The notes: generated by a model from the letters alone, not told the origin. Positions 10,010 through 21,116 are shown, numbered from the stretch's first letter. The stretch: 25,071 nt of DNA from Larix sibirica (GCA_004151065.3 NWUY0300052483.1:1-25071), one strand, 5' to 3'. Numbers and translations: made by a program.

Positions 10010-10400
10010 TTGAACTTCCCTTCTTTCACAAGAGTCGCAACAAACGGAATTGGGTATCGTTATCAACAGCTTTTAGAAGAAGCACAAGTTTTATTTTATC
10101 GTTCTTCGGTAAACCTCGCCTCTCAAACCTGCCTGTGCCGAAATGGAGGGAAACATCCCCATATGCTATTCTATATTCTTAATTCTAAAATAAAAAGAGA
10201 TATTAAACTGCCTTTGGTGTTAATTAATCATCGTCTTTGTTCAGCTCTCTTTTGACCTGAAATCCATGCGGGGAATTCAAACTAACAAACACCCTCTCAT
10301 TTGATTTGAAGAAGGGTGTTTGTTTTCGAGGGTATCGGAGGAGTCGGACCTCGGTTTCAAATTTTTAACAGCTCTATACGAATTTGAATATGGAAAATTG
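10010..10400 (-). promoter_or_regulatory. RFC2-like 5' leader and upstream region
   Basis: This is the sequence directly upstream of the RFC2 ATG, read on the minus strand. A weak TATA-like TATAGAAT lies near 10169-10176. An E2F-like site TTCCCCGC (one mismatch from the plant consensus TTTCCCGC) lies at 10275-10268. E2F control of RFC genes in S phase is known in plants, so the site is plausible but unproven. A 12-bp inverted repeat sits further out at 10284-10324. The transcription start cannot be placed. Confidence 0.35.
10284..10324. repeat. Perfect 12-bp inverted repeat, 17-base loop
   Basis: AACAAACACCCT at 10284-10295 and its exact reverse complement AGGGTGTTTGTT at 10313-10324 flank a 17-base loop. 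It lies about 275-315 bp upstream of the RFC2 ATG. The arms do not extend further. It could be a cruciform-prone spot or the remains of a small foldback element. Confidence 0.8.
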
Positions 10401-10736
10401 AGAAGGTGGGGAATAGATAGATAGTCACTTTGTTACTCTTAATTATATAATAATTATGGAGAAGTCCAAAAATTCTATGATTTTGTTCATGATTTTTTTA
10501 TTGGAAATTGGCGATTTGTTTAATAAATCTGAATTTTTTGTTGTTCAAATCATATTGAATGCATAAATGGGTTCAACTTCCTCATATACCCAAGGGCACT
10601 CAAATTATGCAAGTTTAAACACTCATCTTTGAGATTTAAGATTTTCTACAAAAATTTAACCAGATTCCATCTAAATGTGCCAGAAAATGTTGTCGGGGAA
10701 GAGCGAAATTGTCAAACATTTAAGCTATGCAATATC
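10401..10736. other. AT-rich gene-free stretch
   Basis: There is no coding region or recognisable element. The sequence is dominated by A/T runs and leads into the short repeats that begin at 10737. Confidence 0.5.
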
Positions 10737-10909
10737 ATCATTAGTTAAACCAAGGTTATTAATATTAGATAATTATGTTACTCTATTGTGTCATAATATC
10801 ATATCATTAATATGGGTAATTGATATTGGGTCACTTGTGTTACTCCATTATATCATCTTTAGTGAAACTGAGGTACTTGATATTGGATCATTCTACTTCA
10901 TTATATTAT
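10737..10909. repeat. About 2.9 degenerate tandem copies of a 60-bp AT-rich unit
   Basis: Units at about 10737-10795, 10798-10856 and 10857-10909 share the order (T)ATTAGT..AA, TTGATATTGG, TTAYTCYATTRTRTCAT. The second and third are closest. The long plus frame at 10675-11025 runs through them and is best read as a repeat artefact, not a gene. Confidence 0.65.
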
Positions 10910-11000
10910 CTTTAGTCAAATCAAACTATAATGCATCTCAAGCATATAGGAAAGGGGTGATGAATTTAATTGATGTGCATCATAATTACATGGAAGTGAT

Positions 11001-11480
11001 GAAGTTGGTTTCCTCGTGTGTTTAGGTAGGTATGCATCCAAAGGATGTGGTATTCCAAAATCTTACCTTTGTTGTACAACACCTTGCAACTCTCTAGTCA
11101 AACAAAGATGGTGCGAGCACATTAAAACATATATCAAATCACATCCCATTCACAAAACCATATAAAACAGTGAACTATGTTGATGCTCAATATAGATATG
11201 TTGTAAATATCACAAAGGGAAAGGGAAGGCAATCTACATTCATGCTGCATTGTTGTTGAAGTTGGTTTTCTCGTGTCAATGTATTGATGGGAAAAGGGGT
11301 ATGGTAATCCAAAATCTCACCTCTATTGCACAAAAGAGTTGCAACTCTATAGTCACAGAAAGATGGTGAAGCACATTAAAGCATACATCAAATCACATTC
11401 ACAACCACGAAAGTATATATCAAGCATGAGACCATGGTCTACTCATATCAATGTTGAGGTCACATATGTTATAAATACTT
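11001..11480. repeat. Degenerate tandem duplication, offset 257 bp
   Basis: 11001 to about 11213 is repeated from 11258 to about 11480. Shared blocks in order include GAAGTTGGTTT, CTCGTGT, ATCCAAAATCT, TTGCAACTCT, AAAGATGGTG and CATATATCAAATCACAT-like strings. Divergence is much greater than in the 2437-2919 duplication, so this event is older. No gene is seen. Confidence 0.7.
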
Positions 11481-13690
11481 GTCTCTTCATTGACTCTCTT
11501 TACAACTCTATTATCCAACTCTAATGCAACCACTAACTACACTAACTAACACGACTAGATAACTTGACTCTATTATTGTGATGCTACCTATTCTCATGGT
11601 TGACACATCAACCTCGTGTCCAACTCTTAAGCTCTTTATTTAAATGTGCAAATCCTCCTTGTGTTATTCACTTTAATGTCCCTTGGTCATCACATTTCAC
11701 CTTTCATCTACCTTCAATGCACTTTACCTATCACGTGCATCAATATTGGTGCCTTGAATTACTTACATGAGTATAAGAGCTCCTCTTGTCCTTGCAATCT
11801 ATCCCACATTGGTCTCAAGGGATGGTCTATGGTGGTTCAAAAGTGATTACATGCCATGATGCTTACGCCAACAAGGATGGTCATGATGGAGTGGCACCCC
11901 TTGTTAACGTATTGCTTGATTGACTACATAATCGGTATTTCACTTGCTTAGCCTCTCCCTCGTCCCATGTGTGTGGCATGACTATGTGAGTGTGTGTGTG
12001 AGTATGCAATAAATTTTAATTCGTTAATATTGTTGCTTTGTAATTTATTCCACAACTATAAAACTTCTATCATATCCTCTCCCTATATTTGTTATGTTGT
12101 CCTCTTCTTATCACACTCATCATTGCATTGTTTTGTGCACATCCAATTATCTTCTATACACTTCTGCAGTTCATCATCATCACGATTCTTACAAAATCCA
12201 TCCTTTGTGTGCTCTACACTCAAGTATTGTGTGCTCTCTTTTATAATTGCCTTCCCAGTTTGATTTGTGTGCTTTTCTATCACACTTTTCTTAGTCACCC
12301 TTTCCTCCGGCATACTTTATTCTCATGTGCTACTCACACTTGTACTTTGATGTTTGTTAAATGCTCTTGCATCAACATCTCTTTGCAAGAAAAGCATCAT
12401 GTGTCCTACACTAACCCTAACATATATGACCCTCCTTAATCTAACTCCTTGAACCCTCCCGCAAAATATCCATGGGTGACTCCCCACTTTCCTCCTCTTC
12501 AATCTCCCTAATGATGGACTCCATCATCCCTTTCAATGTGAACCCTTCATACGCATACCATACCATGGTCCTTCAAACACCCACTCTCCATTACCATATC
12601 CCAATTTAGTCTCAAATCAAGAGGATCTAACCCTTCATTGATCTCCTACTTTCGTTCTCCCCTCTAACTACACCCACTTAGTTGGTGTTTACCAACCCCC
12701 TTCTCCTCTATGGGACATCATCAAATCTATGCCTCTAGTTCCTAAATAAGCCCTCCTTGGTGAGCACCTGGAATTGAAGGCCTCACATGATTTGCTCAAA
12801 GACCAATAAAAATAGAAAGCAACATGGAAAACTTACTTGAAAAACATAATAAAGTTTTTTAAGGCCTCCTAAAAGAAACTTGACCCTCTTTTCCCTTCCA
12901 CATGTTTTGATCATTGCCTTCATGTATATATGTATTTTTATATAGAAAAAACTACTTCCCTTGCTCAACTTTAGGGAATTGTACACATCATTCAGACCAT
13001 TACAACTCTATCCTTTGTGAAGCAAAGGCTTTAGAAGGATGCACCAAATACTTTTGAGTTGGATCACTAACAAAAGATCACAACTCATTATGTTGGGTAC
13101 ATCTACACTTGTCATTCCCCCATTTCAACATAGATATATGTTTCTCACATCATGGCTAGTACAATTGGTATGTGCTTATAGTTAATGTAGATTGTGTTGG
13201 GATGATATAGTTTATCTCGATGGACACTTTATTCTTAGCTTTTGTAGTTGGGATGGCTTAGTTACTCTAGTTGCTTAACTTTGATGTAGTTTCCTAGATA
13301 AATAGTCCTTCACTAACCATGCCTATCTGGGGCATCTCCATTGTAGTTTGAAGTCTAATATTACAATTACCATAATTTTTAGAATCCAATTGAAGATGTA
13401 CTTAGTGACATCAACAATTCAACTTATTTGTGCTTCTCTACAAAATTGAGCTTGAAATAGACATTCCAACATGTATGGATCTTCAACATGCTTTGGGATT
13501 AAGAAAATGTTTAGGGTTATATAATGTTGATCCTAGTTTGTGTGTTAAGGGAGAAGCCCCACATGCCTATGGTTTATGCATAAATTATTGCTTGTATTGT
13601 GCTTAGCATGCTCGATCGTTGTTTTTATTAGACTACACCCATTAAGATGAAAATATAACATATGTAAAATATTTAAAGGACTTAGGCTTA
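11481..13690. other. Gene-free stretch
   Basis: The sequence is T/C-rich on the plus strand from 11640 to 12760. The frames there (11646-11846, 11994-12263, 12089-12439) have low-complexity Ser/Leu/Cys-rich translations and no motif. A short frame from the ATG at 12471 has Ser/Pro-rich residues that recall retroelement leader or gag sequence but is too short to assign. Nothing is supported. Confidence 0.45.
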
Positions 13691-13945
13691 TAGGTGGATT
13701 AGCAAAGCCACCCTCCTCAAGTTGTTTGCAACTCCGGTAGGTCTCAAGTTCAAGTCCAAGTGTTGTTAGATTGACTCATATGCACTAGATAAGGGTTTTT
13801 TCGGTAAGGTGGCCAGAGGTTGAACACTGCAAGAAGACCTTGGATCCATTGGCATGGTACAACCCCCTAAGTGGCAGCCAACGGGTAATTTATGACTACC
13901 CAAGGGATTTATACCAAAGCAATCGTGGTGGTCGAACCTCTGATA
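13691..13945. repeat. Possible SINE-like or small foldback sequence
   Basis: AGTTCAAGTCC at 13747-13757 resembles a Pol III B box, with an A-box-like TGGATTAGCAAAG about 50 bases upstream. Separately, CAGAGGTTGAACAC at 13814-13827 faces its imperfect inverse GTGGTCGAACCTCTG at 13928-13942, whose reverse complement also contains a B-box-like GGTTCGACC. No poly-A tail or target duplication was identified. It is not a tRNA gene, since no cloverleaf can be drawn. Confidence 0.2.
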
Positions 13946-14769
13946 TGTAACAAAAAATGTTAAAAAATGATATTTTGTATAGTGCATTGGCTTGGGGGTC
14001 AACTTGCAGACCCAGGTGGTGCATATTGAGGCATTGGTTAGTTATTTCTACTCGATTGGTCGAAGTTGTAAAGTTATCAAGTTAGAGCCTTATATCTACT
14101 CATCTTTATCAATTTTATGGAAAATATCTTTATAGGCTTGTTGGCAACCAACTATTTCTTTGTGTAAGGTGTGATTGATAGTTGGTTTTCTTTCATTTAA
14201 GTGCACTTGGTTAAACAAAGTAAAACAAATAGTATGCGACTGGGTTAAATTTAACGATGTTTATTTAAGCACACAAACCCAGTTGTCAATGTTAGTTTCA
14301 ATAGTTAATATGGTTATGTTTGCACAATAATTAATCAGGGCACCACATGTAGCATGTTGAAGAATCTCTTAGGTGTATATTGCAAGTTAGGTCATGTGCA
14401 CATCGATAATGAATCATTCAACTGCCTATGTGGTAGGGTGTCCCCTCTAAATGCCAAGGCTATTTGAAATGGATTGAGTGCACAGGTGATGCAATAGGTG
14501 GCTCCTTGTTCATAATGCATGGTGAACCCCACTAACCCCCCCCCAACCCACCTATAGTCTATAAGTTGTTGCAAATGCACCATATTCAACTTAATATTTT
14601 GTATCTAGACAACAATTACCATGTATAAATTAACATACACTAGTGAGCCATCATTGAAGGAAAATATCTTGTTATTAGGTTAAGATTTATTAGACAATGA
14701 ATTATTTTTTATCCAAGCCATGAATAAAATATCCAAGCAAAAATATCTTGTTCTTATGTTGAAGATGTC
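13946..14769. other. Gene-free stretch
   Basis: There is no recognisable gene. A run of 10 C's lies near 14538-14547. From about 14680 the plus strand may be a further decayed part of the integrase remnant that begins at 14770, but no motif can be read there. Confidence 0.4.
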
Positions 14770-15045
14770 AATGGCATTGCAAAAACTCCCAATCCCAACG
14801 TATATTAGATTGACATTTCTATGTATTTTATAATGGTACCCCCAAAAGATAGTAACAAATCTATCATCATGGTGGTAATCAATCGTCTTTCCAAATATGA
14901 TCATTTTTGTGCCTTATCGCACCCATTTACCCCTCATGTGTTGCCCAATTCCACATGTATCGTGTTTTCAAGTTACATAAGGTGAGACCCTCGAAATGGT
15001 TTCCCTCTCTGCTTCAAACAACCCAAGGGTTACATCACTCATGCT
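14770..15045 (+). pseudogene. Ty3/gypsy integrase fragment (chromovirus-like)
   Basis: The plus strand reads LPIPT.., then IDISMYFIM, then SIIMVVINRLSKYDHFCALSHPFTP, then FKLH. This is the first half of the catalytic core of Ty3/gypsy integrase, of the type found with chromodomain elements. Integrase inserts the element DNA into the host genome. The first catalytic Asp, normally in the ISMDFI motif, is Tyr here (TAT). A one-base deletion separates the LPIPT and IDIS blocks. The second Asp and the Glu are not seen. It is a short scrap, different in type from the pol that follows at 15180. Confidence 0.65.
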
Positions 15046-15179
15046 AGGGGCGATGGTGGAAAAAACAGGCCAAGAGAAAGGTACAATGATGTGGTTTTAG
15101 TTGATCAAATATGTATGGTCTCTAAGGAGCTCATAGGGTGGAAAATAAGAGTATAACACCATTGAACTACTTTTCAGGC

Positions 15180-16960
15180 CTTCTATTCCAAATAGTGTGA
15201 CAAATTGGAGAGTGGTCAATGATGGCCTATATATCATTGATTTATTGACAGATGATAGTACCTATAAAGGTTCCATCATTGATGATGATGAACACCAAGT
15301 GAATCTAAATAAAACTAAAAAAGATGGCATGCAGACTAAAGGAAACTTCATGCCTAAAAGAGTGTGTACACTTGAAAAGTTGTTTGACCTACAACAAAAG
15401 TTAGAAAGCTTATCAATGTCAAAACCAATAGCTCTTCCATGAAATATGAATTGGTAAATATGGGAATTACATTGGAGGAGCCTAAGAACATGAATCTTGG
15501 AATGTGCTACTTGTCAAGAGAAAGACAGATTTATTTATCTTTTTAGGTAGTACAAGGACGCCTTTTCGTGGACTTATGATGAGCTGAAAACATATGACAC
15601 TTGGATCATACAACATGTTATTCCCATTAAGCTAGGTGGAAAACCATTTCAACAAAATATACGAAAGGTACACCTAAATATGGAACCATTAATCCATAAA
15701 GAATTGAAGAAGCTCCCGTATTCCAGGATTATCTTCAAACTCATACATTCGGAGTGGGTGGTTAATATGGTTCCAATACGCAAAAATTCATGGGAATCGG
15801 ATTATGTGTAGATTTTTAAATATGAATAGGGCCTCTAACAAGGATACTTACTCTATTCCTCTTATGAAACAAAGTTTGAAACTTGTCTCTGGACCTAAGA
15901 TGTTTTCTCTATTAGACAAGTTCTCAGGATACAATCAAGTGCTTGTACCCAAGGAGGATTGTTTGAAAACCACTTTTTGGACGAAGTGGAGAACCTTTTC
16001 TTTCTGCAGGATGCCTTTTGTTCTAATGAATGCAAGAGCCACATTCCATAGGGACATGGATACTGCATTCCACAGATTTATTAGCCTCATGATGGTTGTA
16101 TGCCTTGATGATGTCGCCATATTCTTCAAGAAAAGGGAATACTATTCCCATCATCGAAAACAGATCTTTAAAAGGTGAAAAAATTATGGAATATCTCTCA
16201 ATCCAATGAAAAGTATTTTTGTTGTTTCAGAGGGGATATTTTTGGGACATATAATTTCTAGAAGGGGATTTTTTGTTGATCTAGAACACATACATGCCAT
16301 ATTATAGATCCCCATTCCAAAAAACAAGAAATCAATGCAATCTTTCATAGTTATTTTGTTTGGAGGTTTGCCATCTAATTTTTCACAAATTGTAGAACCT
16401 CTCCAACTGATGATCATATAGGGTGCATAATTTAGGTGGAATGTTGTGGAGAAATATGCATTTCAAATAATCAAGGTAGCAATTGTTGCTACACCCTCAT
16501 TGAGTTGTCTTGATTTCGAGAAGGATTTCATAATGTACACCTTTGCGCCCAACCATTCCCTTGCAGTCGTGCTCACTCAGAAAGGGGAGAAAGGGGATGA
16601 GTACCCAATCTCTTTCATGAGAAGTAGTTTATAGGGTGTTGAAATAAATTACCCAGACATTGATAAGAAGGATTACGTAGTTTTTAAAGTGGTAAAATAT
16701 TTCAGACCTTATATTCTCAAGAACAGGACCAAAGTCATAGTCCCTCACCCAACAGTTAGATCACTCTGTGTACAACTACAAAAGGAGTTGGGAGAGAGAA
16801 GAGGGAACTAGGTTACGTCATTACAAGAATACGACTTGGGATTCAAACCAACAACCATTATCAAAGGCCAAGGACTGTGCAAACTACTTACTGAGATATC
16901 AGAGGGAGAAGTTGATGGTAAGAATAATGAAGCGACTGTGAAATTTCAATAGGTTCATTA
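15180..16960 (+). pseudogene. Ty3/gypsy pol remnant: linker, reverse transcriptase, RNase H
   Basis: 15197-15442 reads as the acidic linker that lies between protease and reverse transcriptase in a plant Ty3/gypsy family without a chromodomain. 15551-15785, in the same phase, carries the YDELKTYDT...HVIP..K...SEWVVNMVPIRK start of reverse transcriptase. Two indels near 15790-15820 move the reading to the phase of 15804. There the motifs follow: LLDKFSGYNQV (first catalytic Asp), RMPFVLMNA, VCLDDVAIF (YLDD box with Cys for Tyr), YGISLNPMKSIF, LGHIIS. RNase H follows from about 16500 (FAPNHSLAVVLTQKG, EINYPDIDKKDYVVFK). In-frame stops include 16176, 16632 and 16809. The enzyme made element cDNA; this copy cannot. 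Gag and protease are not seen. Confidence 0.85.
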
Positions 16961-17099
16961 CATCGACTACTTTTGATATTGAGTATCATGATCTATTACA
17001 ATACTTGCAACATGGGTATGCCCCCAAGCATTGGAATTCAAAACAAAGAAGGCCGCTTTGTATCAAATAACCATCATACCAAATTATCGATGGTATTTT

Positions 17100-18243
17100 T
17101 TTATGTAGGAATTTTGACGACATTCTTTTGAGATGATTAGAGAAGGAAGATGCATATAAATTTCTGGTTGAACTACATGATGGACCTGATAGAGTACATT
17201 ACTCTGGAGAAATTATTTCCCATAAATACTCAAAGAAGTTTATTATTGGACAAATTTGTTTAAATATTTGCATGCTTACGCTCGGAAGTGCATCATATTC
17301 CAAAAGAGTGTCAAAAGGGAGAAGAGGATAACAATGCTTTTACAACCAGTGATGATTATTGAACCATTTGAGCAGTGGGGATTGGATGTCATAGGAGAAA
17401 TCAACCCCAATTCTTTGAAACAACACCATTATATCCTTACTGCCACGGACTATTTCACATGATGGACAGAAGCAATACCTCTTCAAAATGTCAATGAGGA
17501 AGCGGTCATCAGATTCCTGGAAGAAAACATCATAACTAGGTTTGGGGTTCCAATTTCTTTGGAATTTGATAACGCTTCATATTTTTCCTGCTTAAAATTC
17601 AATGAATTTGCTTTGGAAAAAGGGATTAAATTGCACTACTCTTCCAATTATTATCATCATGGGAACGGGTTAGCAGAATCAACAAAAAAGAATTTAATCA
17701 AGATCCTAAAGAAAACAATGATTGAAAATAAAAATAACTTGGCACAATGCTCTCTCGAATTCTCTATGGTTTGATAGTGTCACACCAAGGAATTCCTTAG
17801 GAGTCTCACCCTTTACCATTATCTATGGAAAATAATTTATCCTCCCCCCAACATAATTTTTCCTTTCCTGCAATTGGCACAAGACTTTAGAGGGTCTAAC
17901 AACCATACTATCCAAGTTCGAATCAATAGTATGTTAAGACTTGAAGAGGAGAGAGATAAGGATAAAAAGAAGTTTGCCACCCATCAACAAATAGTGAAGA
18001 AGTAGTTTGACACGAGTCAGACAAAGAAGAAAGAATTTTAAATAGGATATTTGGTACTGAAATGGGATAGGCCTCGTGAAGAAAAGGGGAAACATACAAA
18101 GTTCCAACAATTATGGCTTGGTCCCTATATTATTGTAGAGAAGCTTGGTCCTATTGCATACAAATTGAAAGACTTAAAAGGGGAGGTGGATTCTCTCCTT
18201 GTGAATGGTTAGGCTTTAAAAAAATACTTTACTTAGTCAGAGG
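17100..18243 (+). pseudogene. Ty3/gypsy integrase remnant, same element
   Basis: The zinc-binding N-terminus (ELHDGPDRVHYSGEI..HK) reads in one phase from about 17100. A shift near 17250 moves to the phase of 17256, with ARKCIIFQ, where the second Cys of the usual Cys-x2-Cys is Phe. The catalytic core follows with Asp in QWGLDVIGE, Asp in EFDNASYF and Glu in GNGLAEST, so the DDE triad is recognisable. A TGA at 17460 interrupts the YFT.WTEA motif. 17761-17835 is in a different phase. The C-terminal part has RLEEERDKDKKK, LGPYIIVEKLGP and GEVDSL, with no chromodomain. The element lineage is Tat/Athila-like by motif, which is inference. Confidence 0.82.
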
Positions 18244-19436
18244 GGAAAACCAATATTGTACATAAATACATATTTTTCGTCATTGATTTTCTTTATAGGA
18301 TTTTGTTTCTTTCATTTGAACCTTGTTGCTTGTGCTTTGGTTGGTTTCTTTCATTTCATCCCCGTTACTTTCGTTTTAGTTTGTTCTTTTTGTTTTATCC
18401 CTGTTTTTACTAAAGTTGATTCCAACAATGAGAGTGAATATTGGGAAAATACTTGATCTCATTTTGTAATAACTTTTGAACATCCCTCATCCTATTGACC
18501 AACCCATGTTTTCATAGCATGCGGGGAACATTGTGATTCCTGGAGTATCCTCTTAGAGTGAGGGGTTGATGATGCATTTTCCAACACTATCATTTGAAAG
18601 GATCTCATCCCATCTATTGACAGTCCAATATGTTTGGAACATTGAAAAAGGGGTATCATGTAGATCAATTTAACAATAGAATTGCATTAAAAATTTCGAA
18701 CTGAATGTGCTTGAGGAGGGTTTCCTAATTACTCTCCTAGAGATCCATCCATCAGAACACATAATTGATTGCATTTCTTAATGTTTACTGGATTTCGACC
18801 CACAGGAAGAAAATAATGCTTGATAGTGTATAGAAAATCAAAGTGATTATATACGCTATCCCATTCCTATAAAAGGATTTATGAGTCAACTCCCCCATAT
18901 AAAAGTGTTGTTAAGAAAAAATTCTCTAAAGAGAACAAATAATTTTCATATGCAATGAAAACATATATATTAGACTGGGACAAGACCACCTAGCTGTAAA
19001 ATGAGTGCCAGAGGAAGAGTTTGTCAAGGTTATGGACGCCTGCTGGTAGCAGAGCTTTGTCTGTAGTGTAAAACGTAAGGAACACATATTTGCACTTGTC
19101 TAAATTTTTCACTTACCCTGTGGTGTCATGCCAAAGTATACATTGAGGAAATAATTATGGAAAATGAACTCCATAACATAGCCTTGGGAGAGTAAATGTG
19201 AAATTCTAAATTGAGCTATCTTTAATTATACCTACCGATCTTCCTAGTACCTCTTCTTAATCTTGATCCAATATCATGTAGACATGAAGTACATATGAAT
19301 GATACTACAAATCCTACATTAAGAGTTCACTTTGGAGTGGATAGTGGGACCCACAAATACCAGTTAAGTTGTCATAGGCCAGGGATAAACTTGTTTTCTT
19401 TTTAAGATATCTAAGATTCTCCCATCTCACCGCCAA
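18244..19436. other. Non-coding spacer downstream of pol
   Basis: There is no gene. 18290-18420 is T-rich with repeated TTTCATTT/TTGTTTT strings, and its frame (18256-18456) is low-complexity. This position fits the long untranslated spacer between pol and the 3' LTR that some plant Ty3/gypsy lineages carry. Confidence 0.45.
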
Positions 19437-20345
19437 TTGTTGCACCTGCAACTACCTTCCCTATTATTTTCTTATGGGAAATGATTGGGCCCCTCCTTGA
19501 TATTTCTTACTTGGAACAAAGATTTGGTTTTCCCTCAAGCTTGGATATTTTTGTTTTGTTTCAAGACTTGAAATCATTAGAGAAAGAACTTTTAAATTTT
19601 TTTAATCCTTATGGGGTTTTAGTGTTTTTACTTGAGTATTGTGTTTTGGTGCTTTTCCATGAGTTTTTCATTTCGACATTTATTTTTTATTTTTTTATGT
19701 GTCGACGGGATGTCTCAAGTTCATTACAACCGTTGGAAACTAAATTTTTATTTGGATGTTGTATCGGTGAACTCTCCAAAGCCCGTCGCAACGATTCTCT
19801 AACTAACCATACTCTCCCGAAACAACGGTATTCTCTAGACAAAATACTGCAAGGGTGGCTCAACTCACTAAAACCCGTCGCAACGGTGGCCTTCACACCC
19901 AAAATTTCTGGTGGTATTTCTCAACATAGAATAACTTACAACATGGGCAGTGAAACTCACAAAGTTTCATTGCAATAGAGAAAAGGGACAAGTCTTGGCA
20001 TTCACCGGTGAGATTTGACCAACTCCGCCGAAACGTTGCAACGCAACACGTCCAGATTCATGGCAACGCTCCATCGTAGCTCACTCTAAATTTCCACAAG
20101 TCTCATTTTATGACCACTTGACATCGTTAAGTCATCGTTTTAACCCCATGGTCACCTAAAGGTTAAAAGAGGGGAAGGTATTTTACCCTATAAATATATT
20201 TTTGAACCCCAATTCGATAACACTATTACATTGTCACCCTTGCGAGCCCAACCTTATGTAAAGATCCACTTGGAGGGAGCAGACAAGGATAAGGCGCCAA
20301 CCACCACTTACCCCCCTACACTTTTCATCGACTCTGCTAAGTAAG
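19437..20345 (+). promoter_or_regulatory. Candidate LTR promoter region
   Basis: A strong TATA box TATAAATA is at 20189-20196, in a CCTATAAATATA context. Upstream is a set of repeated GC-richer motifs (19770-20043) in otherwise AT-rich DNA, the arrangement expected of an LTR U3 region. It lies 2 kb downstream of the integrase on the same strand. No second LTR copy, TG..CA ends, target duplication or primer site could be confirmed, so the boundaries are guesses. The frame at 19481-19978 through this region has no motif and is probably not a gene. Confidence 0.35.
19770..20043 (+). repeat. Dispersed 24-bp motif with CCCGTCGCAACG core
   Basis: The core CCCGTCGCAACG is exact at 19782-19793 and 19874-19885. 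Both are preceded by a similar AACTCnC..AAA stretch (19770 and 19862 starts). A third, variant copy at 20021-20043 ends in the palindrome CGTTGCAACG. A partial copy lies at 19811-19828 (ACTCTCCCGAAACAACGG). Spacings are irregular. The motif is CpG-rich against an AT-rich background. It may be a transcription-factor site cluster. Confidence 0.7.
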
Positions 20346-20597
20346 TACACACTCCCACTTGGATTTGTATTTAGCCTAAGTTTTGGATGGTAGCAGATGA
20401 TTCATCTCGTTTGAGTGAGGAATTTTAATCCCATGATTGGTGCTTAGATTATTAGATTTTTGGCAAAGTGGGTTTTCCCTATTTTGAGCCATAGATAAGA
20501 ATTTTAGATCCTTGTGACCCCTAGGGCATGGTTTCTTCCTCTATCTTAATTTATGGTTAATGTTAACGTGATAACGAATCCCTTGATGTCAGTCACC
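20346..20597. other. AT-rich leader-like sequence, no gene
   Basis: There is no coding region. It could be the transcribed leader of the element whose promoter may lie at 20189, but no start or primer-binding site is identifiable. Confidence 0.35.
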
Positions 20598-20623
20598 CTC
20601 TCTCTCTCTCTCTCTCTCTCTCT
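20598..20623. repeat. (CT)13 microsatellite
   Basis: Thirteen CT units run from 20598 to 20623, followed at 20627 by an ambiguous base that probably reflects slippage or poor assembly at the repeat. Confidence 0.95.
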
Positions 20624-21116
20624 ACTNTAGATAATGAGTTGGCATCGATAGGAAGGAATCCCTTGAAGGAGGGCCTTAATGTGCCCCCCATCAATCGACA
20701 TGAAACTGACATCAAGAGATGTGGTAAAGACAGAAGGTCACCAAGTATAACAAACTGACACATGGATGGCCGACACACAAGGTTAATGGGACTGAAGAAT
20801 GTCAGACTCAAGCTGGCATTCCCTTAAACATATAGCATGTCAATTGTGTGATTAGGTAGCATAAACTCAATAACACCATATAGACCACCGTGCAATGATG
20901 TAGGATGCATCGAAGCACCCTCCATAGTGATTGGAAGAGTAACCAATCAGAGGAGTACTCTGACTCAGGAAAATGCTAAGGATCTGAGGCATGCAGATAA
21001 CCCAACTATAAGACAAAAACACAAATAGGTTCCATGTTCAAGGGTGATGTATTGGACTGCTGCCACTTCTTAATATAGACAATGTAATCCCCCACCCTTT
21101 TTTCCCTCTTCTTAAG
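20624..21116. other. Gene-free stretch
   Basis: The minus frame at 20593-20811 runs into the microsatellite and has no motif. No other signal is visible. Confidence 0.45.

Noticed and set aside
10010-10066. Earlier in-frame ATG for RFC2 at 10066
   Set aside because: The 19 added residues are unlike the family leader; the ATG at 10009 gives the usual length.
12092-12439. Overlapping frames on both strands as genes
   Set aside because: Cys/Ser/His-rich translations of C/T-rich sequence, with no motif or codon bias.
13747-13757. tRNA gene
   Set aside because: Only a B-box-like string is present; no cloverleaf stems or anticodon loop can be drawn.
19481-19978. 165-codon plus-strand ORF
   Set aside because: It runs through the candidate LTR motif cluster and has no recognisable domain; length alone is weak evidence.
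20157-20180. Polypurine tract marking an LTR start (AAAAGAGGGGAAGG)
   Set aside because: It is not followed by TG, and a TATA box follows within 20 bp, so an LTR boundary here is unlikely.
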